From NCBI GenBank assembly GCA_029261395.1, contig JAJDBJ010000017.1, positions 1 through 64,000 of the forward strand: 64,000 nt of DNA, in the 5' to 3' direction. Under the pieces are notes generated by a model. The model saw nothing but the letters and a program-made list of their open reading frames with translations, was not told where the DNA came from and did not search any database. This document shows positions 7,136 to 15,128 of this stretch, piece by piece. How positions within the stretch are numbered: position 1 is the first letter of the stretch; the number at the start of each line of letters is the position of its first letter. The position numbers and the translations under genes were made by a program. The DNA is from Nitrospinaceae bacterium. GTDB taxonomy: Bacteria; Nitrospinota; Nitrospinia; Nitrospinales; Nitrospinaceae.

Positions 7136-8857
7136 ATGCTAACGGAGCCTAGAAAAAAAGTAAGGCAATTCCTGGTCGCTTTGGTGATGGTCCTGATCGT
7201 GGGGTTACCATCGGTTGTTCTGGCGCAGGAAGCGAAAAGGCCGGATCCGGTTCTGAAGGATAAACTGGAACTCGGTAAAAAGACGTATTTCAAACGTTGT
7301 GTCTGGTGCCACGGCGTTGAAGGCGGCGGCGACGGTCCTTCTGCTGATCGACTGTTCACACGCCCCAGAAACTTTATTCAGGGTACCTTTAAAATTCGCT
7401 GGACGGATTCGGGTGAGCTTCCGTTGGATCGGAACCTGATCGATACCGTCAAAAACGGTTTGCCGGGATCAGCGATGCCGGCTTGGAGTAACGTCCTGAG
7501 TGAGGATGAAATCGTATCCGTAGTTCAGTTCGTTAAAACTCTGGTTCAAGACCGGGATTTTGAGGACGAGGATGAAGAAGTGTTCATTCAGGATTTTGGT
7601 AAGAATCCCTGGGGAACGACTGGACCGTATCACTTGGGAATTCCCCAAGCAGATATCGATGCGGGAAAAGAAGTTTTCCTGAAGAATAAATGTTTTGAGT
7701 GTCATGGCGGCGAAGGCCGAGGTGACGGTAACCCAACGATGAAGGATGACTGGGGTTTTCCGATTTTCGCGGCAGACTGGCAGCAATGCTGGAACTTCCG
7801 TGGTAGTCGACGGAATCATTATGATCCTTTCAACGTTGTTCGGACGGTATCAACCGGTATGAACGGTACACCCATGCCGAACTTCAAGGACAAGATCACG
7901 GTTGAAGATCGATGGAAGCTGGCGGCATTCGTCAACTCCCTGTGTCCGCGGAAGAAGATTGATAAGTTGGCGAGTAAACCGATCAATGACTTCCTGATTA
8001 AGTCCAAGTTCACTAAAGGTCCGATTTCAACGGATTTCAACGATCCGATGTGGCAGGCTCCAGATGATGACTTTACCATTAAGTCAAGGCCGGAAGGATT
8101 CACCGGTAAGAAAAATCAGCGTTGGCATTATGTTGCTCTCGCTGGTCAGATTACCCGTGGTGATCGGAACTTCAAACCTAAAGTAGATAACCTGTGGGTT
8201 ATGTCTAACTGGTCTGAAGAAGAAAATGCGGTCTACTATCTGGTTGAATATCACAACCGGTTTCTATCAATAGATCCAGCGTTTCCGGATGCTGTAGCAA
8301 TGCAGTGGCCGGGGCAGTTGGGGGATCTGTATGGTGCAGAAAAGCCGTACTTTATTTACGGTGATGCCAAGAAGCCTGTGGATGTTTGGAAGGCCAATTT
8401 TTTGGTCAAGGATTACAATGACACCAACGCACCGAATCCTAATGGATATGATCTGGATGTGTCTGTTAAGGAATTTGTGGGTAGAGGGTTTGATGCTATT
8501 TCTGATAAGGAAACCCCCGGTGGTGTTACGGTTGTGAACTCCAAGTATCATCAAGGTCGAGTGAAAATCATGTTCAAGCGTTCTCTCACAACTGAGAACC
8601 CGGACAAGACCGATGTTCAGATTCCGGTTAAGGCTTTTATTCCGGTATCATTCATGCAGTGGTCGGGCTGGGATAAAGAACATGATGAACACATGGCTAT
8701 TTCTACCTGGTGTTACACGATTCTTGAGCCTGATAATCCTGCCTCCATGGTGTACATGCCTCCGATTTTGGGTGTGGCATTCTTTGGATTCCAAATGTGG
8801 TTGGTATGGATGACCAAGCGTACTCGTAAGATGGCTGCAGAGGGTAAAGTTAAATAA
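7136..8857 (+). CDS. Diheme cytochrome c fused to ethylbenzene dehydrogenase-like (NxrC/DdhC-type) heme domain
   Basis: 573 residues. The start at 7136 gives a textbook signal peptide (MLTEPRKK..., hydrophobic core, cleavage after VLAQ) behind AAGAGGGAG; an in-frame ATG at 7088 would bury it. Two cytochrome c domains follow: C55-V-W-C58-H59 and C186-F-E-C189-H190, each with a Met-Pro ligand (GSAMPAW; GTPMPNF). Residues about 275-530 resemble the EB_dh domain of heme-b gamma subunits of DMSO-reductase-type enzymes (WHYVALAGQITRGD, DAVAMQWPG). A C-terminal membrane helix lies about 535-558. Such gamma subunits include those of nitrite oxidoreductase, ethylbenzene and selenate dehydrogenases. 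No molybdenum catalytic subunit is nearby. It is the last gene of the oxidase operon and is followed by an intrinsic terminator. Confidence 0.82.
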   Translation: MLTEPRKKVRQFLVALVMVLIVGLPSVVLAQEAKRPDPVLKDKLELGKKTYFKRCVWCHGVEGGGDGPSADRLFTRPRNFIQGTFKIRWTDSGELPLDRNLIDTVKNGLPGSAMPAWSNVLSEDEIVSVVQFVKTLVQDRDFEDEDEEVFIQDFGKNPWGTTGPYHLGIPQADIDAGKEVFLKNKCFECHGGEGRGDGNPTMKDDWGFPIFAADWQQCWNFRGSRRNHYDPFNVVRTVSTGMNGTPMPNFKDKITVEDRWKLAAFVNSLCPRKKIDKLASKPINDFLIKSKFTKGPISTDFNDPMWQAPDDDFTIKSRPEGFTGKKNQRWHYVALAGQITRGDRNFKPKVDNLWVMSNWSEEENAVYYLVEYHNRFLSIDPAFPDAVAMQWPGQLGDLYGAEKPYFIYGDAKKPVDVWKANFLVKDYNDTNAPNPNGYDLDVSVKEFVGRGFDAISDKETPGGVTVVNSKYHQGRVKIMFKRSLTTENPDKTDVQIPVKAFIPVSFMQWSGWDKEHDEHMAISTWCYTILEPDNPASMVYMPPILGVAFFGFQMWLVWMTKRTRKMAAEGKVK

Positions 8858-8888
8858 TCCTCTAAAGTTGTTGCACAACTAGCTATAG

Positions 8889-8922
8889 AAAAAGCCCGTC
8901 CAGTTTGGACGGGCTTTTTTTT
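8889..8922 (+). terminator. Intrinsic terminator of the oxidase operon
   Basis: GCCCGTCC (8894-8901), AGTTT loop and GGACGGGC (8907-8914) followed by eight T residues; 32 bases after the stop of the last cytochrome gene. Confidence 0.93.
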
Positions 8923-8929
8923 ATTGAGT

Positions 8930-8986
8930 TTGGTATGGGTGGCCCAGTACACACGTAAGAGCGTTTCAGAGGATGAAGTTGAATAA
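8930..8986 (+). pseudogene. Decayed 3' end of a duplicated copy of the diheme/EB_dh gene
   Basis: Eighteen codons and a stop lie between the two terminators. They read LVWVAQYTRKSVSEDEVE, matching LVWMTKRTRKMAAEGKVK at the C-terminus of the intact gene position by position, with the stop codon in the same place. The downstream spacer and terminator are also alike. Upstream of LVW the similarity stops at the first terminator. This is best read as the tail of a tandem duplicate of the operon's last gene (or operon) whose body was deleted. It has no start and should not be expressed. Confidence 0.75.
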
Positions 8987-9019
8987 TTCACCCTGCCCCT
9001 TGCACGCTAATACAACAGA

Positions 9020-9052
9020 AAAGGCCTGTCCGAATTGGACAGGCCTTTTTTT
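9020..9052 (+). terminator. Second intrinsic terminator
   Basis: GGCCTGTCC (9023-9031), GAATT loop and GGACAGGCC (9037-9045) with a seven-T tract. Resembles the terminator at 8889 in stem and loop size, as expected if both derive from a duplication. Flanking A-runs make it potentially bidirectional, so it may also serve rpoZ from the other strand. Confidence 0.9.
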
Positions 9053-9107
9053 ATTTGTGCCAAGTATAGTGAGAAATAGTTGGGGGTCGAAATTTCAGCA
9101 GGGGGGA

Positions 9108-9329
9108 TTAGCTTGCGATCTGTTCTAAATCCATATTGCCTTCAATAATTTCCCGGAGGGCGAGCTCGTAATAGGTTTTGGGATTTTCATATTCATTTTC
9201 GCCCACCTCGATGCAAGGCTGTGCTCCCTTTTCCAGTTGGTGAATCCGCTGGGCTACGAGGATGCACAACAGGTATCGGCTTTTGATAACGTCTAAGGCC
9301 AGTTTTTCCAGTTCCAGTAATTCCTGCAT
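9108..9329 (-). CDS. rpoZ: DNA-directed RNA polymerase omega subunit
   Basis: A 73-residue protein with the omega/Rpb6 core: DVIKSRYLLCILVAQRIHQL, then TYYELALREIIEGNM. Omega binds the beta-prime subunit and aids RNA polymerase assembly. Length fits the family. An AAGGAG site precedes the ATG by six bases, and a near-consensus promoter lies at 9369-9397. The gene is between the threonine aldolase gene (same strand) and the converging terminators of the oxidase operon. It is not next to gmk, as it is in many bacteria. Confidence 0.88.
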   Translation of the reverse strand: MQELLELEKLALDVIKSRYLLCILVAQRIHQLEKGAQPCIEVGENEYENPKTYYELALREIIEGNMDLEQIAS

Positions 9330-9368
9330 TGATACTCCTTAACAATAAGTGGAATGTTCTTCTTGGGT

Positions 9369-9397
9369 ATTCTAATCTCTATGGAGGGGTCTGTCAA
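9369..9397 (-). promoter_or_regulatory. Sigma70 promoter for rpoZ
   Basis: On the minus strand TTGACA (9397-9392), a 17-bp spacer and TAGAAT (9374-9369), about 40 bp before the rpoZ start. The -35 is perfect and the -10 matches five of six bases. Confidence 0.8.
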
Positions 9398-9411
9398 ACC
9401 TTCGATTGCCT

Positions 9412-10452
9412 CTATTGTCGTTCGAGGATCGATTTCGTTATTTGAAGCGCTGACTGGGTGTGCTCTTGAGTGACCATCCGGTTCAGAACCGCCCGGAATA
9501 CCCCACCTTCCATCAACAGCAGTTTGATTCCCTGGGACTCCATGTGCGCCAAAAAGTCCTCGGGAGTCACTTTCGGATGGTCCAGTTTAAAGAAGAGAAT
9601 ATTGGTTGGATTCTTTTCAGGGTCGATTTTAATGCCGGACAGGTTTTTCAGCCCCTGGGCCAGAGTTCGGGCATTGAGGTGGTCCTCAGCCAGGCGGTCC
9701 ACCTGGGTTTCCAGCGCCACGATTCCAGCGGCGGCGAGGTGACCGGCCTGCCGCATGCCGCCCCCCACCATTTTCCGCCATTTGCGGGCTCTTTCTATCC
9801 AATCCCGGGGTCCACAGAGGACAGAACCTACAGGAGCGGACAGGCCTTTGGACAGGCAGAACATCACCGAGTCCGCCTGGCGGGTCAACTCCCTGACATT
9901 GATTGATAAGGCGACAGAAGCGTTGAAAATACGTGCTCCATCCACATGGACCTTTAATCCGTATTTGTGAGCTAATTCGGTCACAGAATCCATATATTGG
10001 GGCGTCAGTGGTGACCCGAAGCAATAATTCTGAGTATTCTCCAGGCAGATCAGGCGGGTCGGGGGGTAATGCAGGTCGCTGTGTCGGATGGCACCTTCCA
10101 GAGCCTCCAAGGGAATCGTTCCGTCATCCCGGTTGGGGAGGGTATGCGGATGAATCCCTCCCAGTGCGGACAATCCGCCCACTTCATTGAGGAAGATGTG
10201 GCTCCGGTCTCCCAGGAGGATCTCATCGCCTCGACCGCAGTGGGTCAACAGGCCCACCAGGTTGGCCATGGTACCGCTGGGAAGAAACAGTGCCGCTTCC
10301 TTGCCCAGCTTTTCGGCGGACATATCTTGAAGCTGATGAATCGTGGGGTCTTCGTCGAACACGTCATCCCCCACTTCGGCTCGGGCCATGGCTTCACGCA
10401 TGGCCTCTGTCGGCTGAGTCATGGTGTCGCTTCTCAAGTCAATGATCTGCAT
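9412..10452 (-). CDS. ltaE: Low-specificity L-threonine aldolase
   Basis: A PLP-dependent fold-type I enzyme of 346 residues that splits L-threonine or L-allo-threonine into glycine and acetaldehyde. It shows the family N-terminus IDLRSDTMTQPT, GDDVFDEDPT, the substrate-pocket LPSGTMANL, HVDGARIFNA with the PLP-contacting Asp, and CLSKGLSAPVGS with the Schiff-base lysine. Its first 14 bases overlap the end of the small membrane protein gene upstream, suggesting coupled translation. Confidence 0.94.
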   Translation of the reverse strand: MQIIDLRSDTMTQPTEAMREAMARAEVGDDVFDEDPTIHQLQDMSAEKLGKEAALFLPSGTMANLVGLLTHCGRGDEILLGDRSHIFLNEVGGLSALGGIHPHTLPNRDDGTIPLEALEGAIRHSDLHYPPTRLICLENTQNYCFGSPLTPQYMDSVTELAHKYGLKVHVDGARIFNASVALSINVRELTRQADSVMFCLSKGLSAPVGSVLCGPRDWIERARKWRKMVGGGMRQAGHLAAAGIVALETQVDRLAEDHLNARTLAQGLKNLSGIKIDPEKNPTNILFFKLDHPKVTPEDFLAHMESQGIKLLLMEGGVFRAVLNRMVTQEHTQSALQITKSILERQ

Positions 10453-10786
10453 TCGTATCTCCGGTTGAGGGCGGCTGTGAGGAATGTTCCAAACGGGATC
10501 TTTTAATCCGGTAGTACACCAGGGAAATTAGAAATACGGGAGCGGCAAATCCAGCCAACAGAACCGTGCTTGCGGATGAGGCTGGAAACTCCATGTCGAT
10601 AAGGATATCCATTTCCTGGGTGATGCAAAGCACGAGGGCCACGATGGTGAACAAAAGATAACCCAGCTTTTTAGACCCCGGTCCACCGGGGAACACGATG
10701 GCGCAGGCGACAAAGTTCAGACCCAGAAACAGCAGGCCGTTCAAAAACATGAGATAGATAATCTGATTTTGGGTCGGGTTCAACAA
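10439..10786 (-). CDS. Small membrane protein of unknown function
   Basis: 115 residues with about three hydrophobic segments (roughly 9-32, 42-58, 73-93), ending in a charged tail. No family recognised. The start is a TTG at 10786 with AGGAA six bases upstream on the minus strand; an alternative ATG begins at residue 13 but would cut into the first membrane segment. It overlaps the ltaE start, so it is likely a real translated gene rather than a chance frame. Confidence 0.55.
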   Translation of the reverse strand: MLNPTQNQIIYLMFLNGLLFLGLNFVACAIVFPGGPGSKKLGYLLFTIVALVLCITQEMDILIDMEFPASSASTVLLAGFAAPVFLISLVYYRIKRSRLEHSSQPPSTGDTNADH

Positions 10787-10862
10787 AGTGATTTCCTGAA
10801 AGGGTAGTGGTGCGGTTATTGTAACGATTTCGTCTGCGGGAATAAAGCCCTTACCGGGGGAA

Positions 10863-11001
10863 GTGGCGAATCGCCACGAATAAACTTAAAATCTCGGATG
10901 GCGAAAGTAGTCCATAGATAGCGAGAGTGCGCACCAGCGTTATTGGCCCTGCGCCGAGCAGGGTCCAGCGTCACGCCAGCTCTTCCGGGTAGGAGGCCAA
11001 T
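10863..11001. other. Structured intergenic segment (candidate RNA element)
   Basis: The 286-bp gap between the porin and the small membrane protein gene is rich in dyads: GTGGCGA-A-TCGCCAC (10863-10877), CCCTGC-GCCGA-GCAGGG (10947-10963), and ATTGGCC (10942-10948) pairing with GGCCAAT (10995-11001). The last two share bases 10947-10948, so full-length forms of both cannot coexist. No known riboswitch or ncRNA family was recognised, and the strand is uncertain. A weak 75-codon frame across it is not convincing. Confidence 0.35.
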
Positions 11002-11046
11002 AAAAAAGCCCGGAGAAACCCTGCCTGCGAAGCCAAGTCTCACCGG
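11002..11046 (-). terminator. Probable terminator of the glnB-amtB-porin unit
   Basis: On the minus strand CCGGTGAGA (11046-11038) can pair with TCTCCGG (11016-11010) with one bulged base, enclosing a 21-base loop with extra pairing. G-C and a six-T run (11007-11002) follow. It starts 26 bases after the porin stop. Confidence 0.6.
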
Positions 11047-11072
11047 ACCTTTTTCAAGGAAGTCACCGGTTG

Positions 11073-12290
11073 TTAGAAGTGGATCAGGGCGTTCATGGCG
11101 AACGTATCCTGATGGCTGGTGCCGGCACCTCTGCTGTTTTCAAATACGCCCAGGTTGGATTGATCGTGACGGTACTCGAAACGCACCACCATGTTTTGAG
11201 CGATGCGGAATTCGGGAGTCAAGGTCACTTCCCACAACTTGTTGCCCACCGCGCCCAGGCGGAATCCATCGTCATCATTGAAATGGGCGCCGCGAATATT
11301 CATGGAAAACCATTTGTTGAAATCGTAGCGGACGATGCTGGCATATCCCCACCACTTAGCTGTGTCCCCGATAGCCGTTCCGTTTTGCTCGGTGCCCAGG
11401 TCGGCATTCAATTGTAAGGACAACCGCTCGGTCAATGCAATATCAACCACGATATCGTAAATGTTTCGGAAATTGCTATTTGTACTGGGAGGCGCTCCCG
11501 CTACCCGTATGACCCCTTGGTTACCGCCAACCCAGTTAAAAAGGATGCCGACTTTTTCGACAGGGGTATAGCCGATCTGGAATCCAAAGGTTTTATCTGT
11601 ATTATTGTCGGCGACCCCCGCTTCCTCCCAGTTATTAGCAAGCATAGCCATAACGGTCAACTGGTCGGTAAATTCGTAAGTGGCACGAAGCCCGGTATGG
11701 TTGAAGGGAATACCCCAGCCGAACACGAAGGTGCGGGAAAAGTTCATATTCCAGCCGTCGTAGCCTTCAAACACTTCGGCACCGACGTGGGTGATGAATT
11801 TACCCAAATCCAGCTGAAGGCCGTTTCCGATAGGAGCTTTCCAGGAAACATAGGCCTGTTGAAGATCGAAATCGTCATTAGGTGTGGCAAGGGTTGATGA
11901 AGGGGTGGCTACGGCGGAGCTGTGGTGCCTTTGGGCTGCCTCCGGCAGGCTGAAGCCAAATGTCAGGTCAAACCGGAACCCGATGTCCCCGACATCCGGA
12001 GTTTCCTTGAGGAATACCAGCTCGGTGTTATCCAGTTTGAAAGTGTTGTCATCCTGATCAAAAATGCGGACACAACCGGAAAGCAGGGCTGGGTTGCCGC
12101 AGTTGGTTTGGGACTGGGGTTTGTTGAAGTTGTAACTGTAGGAGGATGAAACGAATCCGTGAATTTCCATATCCTCGAAAAATTTAAATACGTTTTTTCC
12201 TGCCCAGGCCTGGCTGGGTAATAGCAGGATCAACCCAAATAGAGCGACCCGCCCGAGCCGTGTGCCATATAAGTTTGAAAACTTTTTCAT
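11073..12290 (-). CDS. Outer-membrane beta-barrel porin (BBP2/OmpL-like)
   Basis: 405 residues with a clear signal peptide (basic start, hydrophobic core, cleavage after SQAWA). The mature part alternates polar and hydrophobic residues as in beta-barrels, contains DLQQAYVSWKAPIGNGLQLD, VGAEVFEGYDGWN and RTFVFGWGIPFNHTGLRA, which are typical of putative beta-barrel porin-2 proteins, and ends in a terminal Phe (NALIHF). It likely allows diffusion of small solutes through the outer membrane. A strong GGAGGAGG site lies before the ATG. It sits 42 bp downstream of amtB, which suggests that it takes part in uptake of ammonium or related nitrogen solutes; this is inference from position only. Confidence 0.85.
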   Translation of the reverse strand: MKKFSNLYGTRLGRVALFGLILLLPSQAWAGKNVFKFFEDMEIHGFVSSSYSYNFNKPQSQTNCGNPALLSGCVRIFDQDDNTFKLDNTELVFLKETPDVGDIGFRFDLTFGFSLPEAAQRHHSSAVATPSSTLATPNDDFDLQQAYVSWKAPIGNGLQLDLGKFITHVGAEVFEGYDGWNMNFSRTFVFGWGIPFNHTGLRATYEFTDQLTVMAMLANNWEEAGVADNNTDKTFGFQIGYTPVEKVGILFNWVGGNQGVIRVAGAPPSTNSNFRNIYDIVVDIALTERLSLQLNADLGTEQNGTAIGDTAKWWGYASIVRYDFNKWFSMNIRGAHFNDDDGFRLGAVGNKLWEVTLTPEFRIAQNMVVRFEYRHDQSNLGVFENSRGAGTSHQDTFAMNALIHF

Positions 12291-12332
12291 CGAACCTCCT
12301 CCTTAGTTCAGAAAATTTTAAAAATCAGAAAA

Positions 12333-13643
12333 TCACAGGTTGTATCCGCGTTCATCATGCTGGGACAGGTCCAAGCCTTCCGTTTCTTCGTCTTGGCTGA
12401 CCCGCAACCCGATAACAGCATCCAGTCCCTTCAAAATAATAAAACTGGCGATTCCGGAATAAACCAACGTTGCGCCGACGCCGATGAGCTGAACCCAAAC
12501 CTGGCCGCCGATACCGGTGTTGTCACCGCCGAAACCGACTCCTCCCAGACTTTCGGCGCAAAAGACACCTGTCAGAATGGCTCCGATTATCCCGCCGACG
12601 GCATGGACGCCGAAGACATCCAGAGAATCGTCATAACCCAGAAGGCGTTTGATCTTGGTCGAAGCGAGGAAACAACCCACGCCTGCGGCGGCTCCAATGG
12701 CAATTGCACCCATGGGGCCCACGGCTCCTGAGGCGGGAGTGATGGCGACCAGTCCTGCCACAGCTCCCGAGGCAATACCCAACGCACTGGGTTTGCCGTG
12801 GTCTCCCCATTCCATGAACATCCAACCCAATGCGGCGGCGGCAGTGGCGATTTGCGTCACGGCCATGGCCATGCCTGCGGTGCCATCGGCGGCCAGTTCA
12901 CTGCCTGCGTTGAAACCGAACCAGCCGACCCACAGCATGGATGCTCCCATGAGTGTGTAACCCAGATTATGAGGAGGCATATGCCTTTCGGGGTATCCCT
13001 TGCGTTTACCCAGAACGATGGCGGCCACCAGACCGGCAATCCCGGCATTGATGTGGACGACCGTACCACCGGCAAAATCGAGAATGCCTTTGGACCCGAG
13101 CCATCCGCCTTCTCCCCAGACCCAGTGGCACACGGGGGCGTAAACGATGGTGAACCAGAGAGCCATAAAAATCAGCATCGCAGAGAATTTCATCCGTTCT
13201 GCAAACGCGCCGACGATCAGCGCGGGAGTGATGATGGCGAACGTCATTTGGAACGTCATAAAAACGGTTTCAGGTATAGTGCCGCTAAGCGAGTCGACCG
13301 TCACACCTTTCAGGAACATCTTGGACAATCCTCCCCAAAAGGAGCCCGCTTCACCGAAGGCCATGCTATAGCCGTAAATAACCCACAAAACAGTCATGAG
13401 GGAAGTGATCGCAAAGCATTGCATCAATACGGACAGGACGTTCTTGCTGCGCACCATACCCGCGTAAAACAGCGACAAACCGGGGATGGTCATAAAAAGT
13501 ACCAAAGCAGTTGCCGTCAACATCCACGCGGTATCGCCTGAATTAAGAACCGGGACTTCGTCTGCCAGGGCGAGGCCGGGAAAACAAACTGCCAGCAAAA
13601 TTATTAAGACGATCAACGATTGCGACCGAAATCTCATCTGCAT
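12333..13643 (-). CDS. amtB: Ammonium transporter
   Basis: 436 residues with a signal sequence (cleavage around ALADE) and eleven membrane helices. It carries MTIPGLSLFYAGMVRSKNVLSV, GGTVVHINAG and DVFGVHAVGG, the latter two bearing the twin pore histidines. The family conducts ammonium/ammonia across the inner membrane and is blocked by GlnB/GlnK binding. The order glnB-amtB on the same strand with a 42-bp gap supports this partnership. A GGAAGGAG site precedes the first of two close ATG codons. Confidence 0.96.
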   Translation of the reverse strand: MQMRFRSQSLIVLIILLAVCFPGLALADEVPVLNSGDTAWMLTATALVLFMTIPGLSLFYAGMVRSKNVLSVLMQCFAITSLMTVLWVIYGYSMAFGEAGSFWGGLSKMFLKGVTVDSLSGTIPETVFMTFQMTFAIITPALIVGAFAERMKFSAMLIFMALWFTIVYAPVCHWVWGEGGWLGSKGILDFAGGTVVHINAGIAGLVAAIVLGKRKGYPERHMPPHNLGYTLMGASMLWVGWFGFNAGSELAADGTAGMAMAVTQIATAAAALGWMFMEWGDHGKPSALGIASGAVAGLVAITPASGAVGPMGAIAIGAAAGVGCFLASTKIKRLLGYDDSLDVFGVHAVGGIIGAILTGVFCAESLGGVGFGGDNTGIGGQVWVQLIGVGATLVYSGIASFIILKGLDAVIGLRVSQDEETEGLDLSQHDERGYNL

Positions 13644-13685
13644 TTAATTTTTCTCCTTCCAAATGTTAGTGAGGTCCGCCTTCAG

Positions 13686-14024
<339 letters not shown>

Positions 14025-14112
14025 TCAAAAAGACTCCTGACACGTTGGGCCGATCAAACCGTCAATGGGATTGATAGATTTAATTCCAGGTAAAGGAGAG
14101 ATTGACTTAAAG

Positions 14113-14174
14113 CCGCCGATCCCGGGATTTGATAGATATAGTTCAATTCCTGTACCAAATTCCGGAAGCGGCGG
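14113..14174. repeat. Long imperfect inverted repeat upstream of glnB
   Basis: CCGCCGATCCCGG (14113-14125) is matched at 11 of 13 positions by the reverse complement of CCGGAAGCGGCGG (14162-14174), with a 36-bp AT-rich centre. Could be a leader hairpin of the glnB transcript or a paired operator. No sigma54-type GG/GC promoter was seen here. Confidence 0.4.
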
Positions 14175-14279
14175 TTTCCTACCCTTTGAAATAAAGAAAC
14201 CATTTAATTTTCAATAAGTTACAATAGTGAGAGTTGCTCTTTAAGCGGCCAGGGAGGGACTGAAGGAGGGATTTATTTT

Positions 14280-14379
14280 GCGTAAAAAACGCGCATAACC
14301 CGGTTATATGCAATAAAAACGAACAGATACTCAAGTATTGAGCGAGTTTAACCGTGAAAGATATATAAGGTTGTAACCT
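14280..14379. repeat. Series of four short palindromes in the glnB/fliL divergent region
   Basis: GCGT-AAAAA-ACGC (14280-14292), ATAACC-C-GGTTAT (14295-14307), CTCAA-GTA-TTGAG (14330-14342) and AGGTT-GT-AACCT (14368-14379). All arms are perfect. Such a cluster suits several regulator-binding sites in a control region shared by the nitrogen and flagellar operons. Apart from these, the repeat at 14113 and the promoter at 14487, nothing was recognised in 14025-14565. Confidence 0.45.
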
Positions 14380-14486
14380 GTTGAAATCGATATTTATTCC
14401 ACTCTCCCGAAGCTCAATCCTGAAAAAGGGAACGGTGAGAGGGGAGGGGATAGAGAGGTTTGTCTGAGATTCACTCTTAGGGAGAT

Positions 14487-14515
14487 TTGGGTTATGGCTT
14501 ATATGGATTTATAAT
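14487..14515 (+). promoter_or_regulatory. Sigma70 promoter of the flagellar operon
   Basis: TTGGGT (14487-14492), a 17-bp spacer and a perfect TATAAT (14510-14515). The predicted start near 14522 leaves a 45-base leader before fliL. The -35 matches only three of six bases, so an activator may help. Confidence 0.65.
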
Positions 14516-14534
14516 GTAATTGAGGTGTTTTCTC

Positions 14535-14573
14535 ATGGATCCTCTAGACAGGGAGAACTTGGCTCATGGCTGA
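14535..14573 (+). other. Possible 12-codon leader ORF overlapping the fliL start
   Basis: An ATG at 14535 with GAGGTG seven bases upstream opens a frame of 12 codons (MDPLDRENLAHG) that stops at 14573, eight bases inside fliL. It could couple translation into fliL. It may also be chance. Confidence 0.3.
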
Positions 14574-15084
14574 GGAACAACCAATTTTAGAAAATGTTCA
14601 AACGGGACCTGCACCCCGAGGTTCCTTTATGAATATTCTTTTGGTGGTGGTGCTGATCCTGATCGCCGGAGTGGCAGGTTATTTTGTTCAAGAGTTGATT
14701 ACCGAAAACCCCGAACCCAAAGCTCCGTCTTCTCGCGCGCAGACTCAACCCGGCAGGTCGGCCCGACCGGTACCGCCGGCAGTGGGTGTCATGGTTCCTC
14801 TGGAACCTTTTATGGTGAATCTGGCAAGGAGCAAGGGGAGTCGGATTTTAAAAGTGACCGTCACTCTGGAATTGAACAATCCGGCAGTCCAACCGGAAGT
14901 TGAAGGCAATCGCCAGAAAATTATGGATTCCATTCTGGTATTGCTGAGCAGTAAAACGTTCGAAGATGTGTATTCGATTCAAGGGAAGTTTAAACTGAAA
15001 GATGAAATCACTACACGGGTCAACCGATTCCTGGCAGTAGGGCATGTCAAGGAAGTGTATTTCTCTGAATTTTTGATTCAATAG
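14566..15084 (+). CDS. fliL: Flagellar basal body-associated protein FliL
   Basis: 172 residues: short cytoplasmic part, one membrane helix (about 22-45), a Pro-rich linker (50-68) and the periplasmic FliL domain with PLEPFMVNL, RILKVTVTLEL and FLIQ at the C-terminus. FliL surrounds the MotAB stator at the basal body and supports torque. It is the first gene of the large flagellar operon, 480 bp divergent from glnB. GGGAG lies nine bases before the ATG. Confidence 0.92.
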   Translation: MAEEQPILENVQTGPAPRGSFMNILLVVVLILIAGVAGYFVQELITENPEPKAPSSRAQTQPGRSARPVPPAVGVMVPLEPFMVNLARSKGSRILKVTVTLELNNPAVQPEVEGNRQKIMDSILVLLSSKTFEDVYSIQGKFKLKDEITTRVNRFLAVGHVKEVYFSEFLIQ

Positions 15085-15128
15085 GCCTTTAGCAATTTTT
15101 TGGTAAGGGTTCGGCGAGGTGGGTTGAT

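Noticed and set aside
10816-11043. 75-codon minus-strand frame in the intergenic gap
   Set aside because: It runs through a terminator and several dyads and shows no family; better explained by structured non-coding sequence.
14025-14280. Sigma54 promoter for glnB-amtB
   Set aside because: No GG-N10-GC pattern at the required spacing was found on the minus strand.
14537-14548. GGATCCTCTAGA resembles a cloning polylinker
   Set aside because: Only 12 bases match and surrounding sequence is continuous with fliL control sequence, so a vector remnant is not supported.
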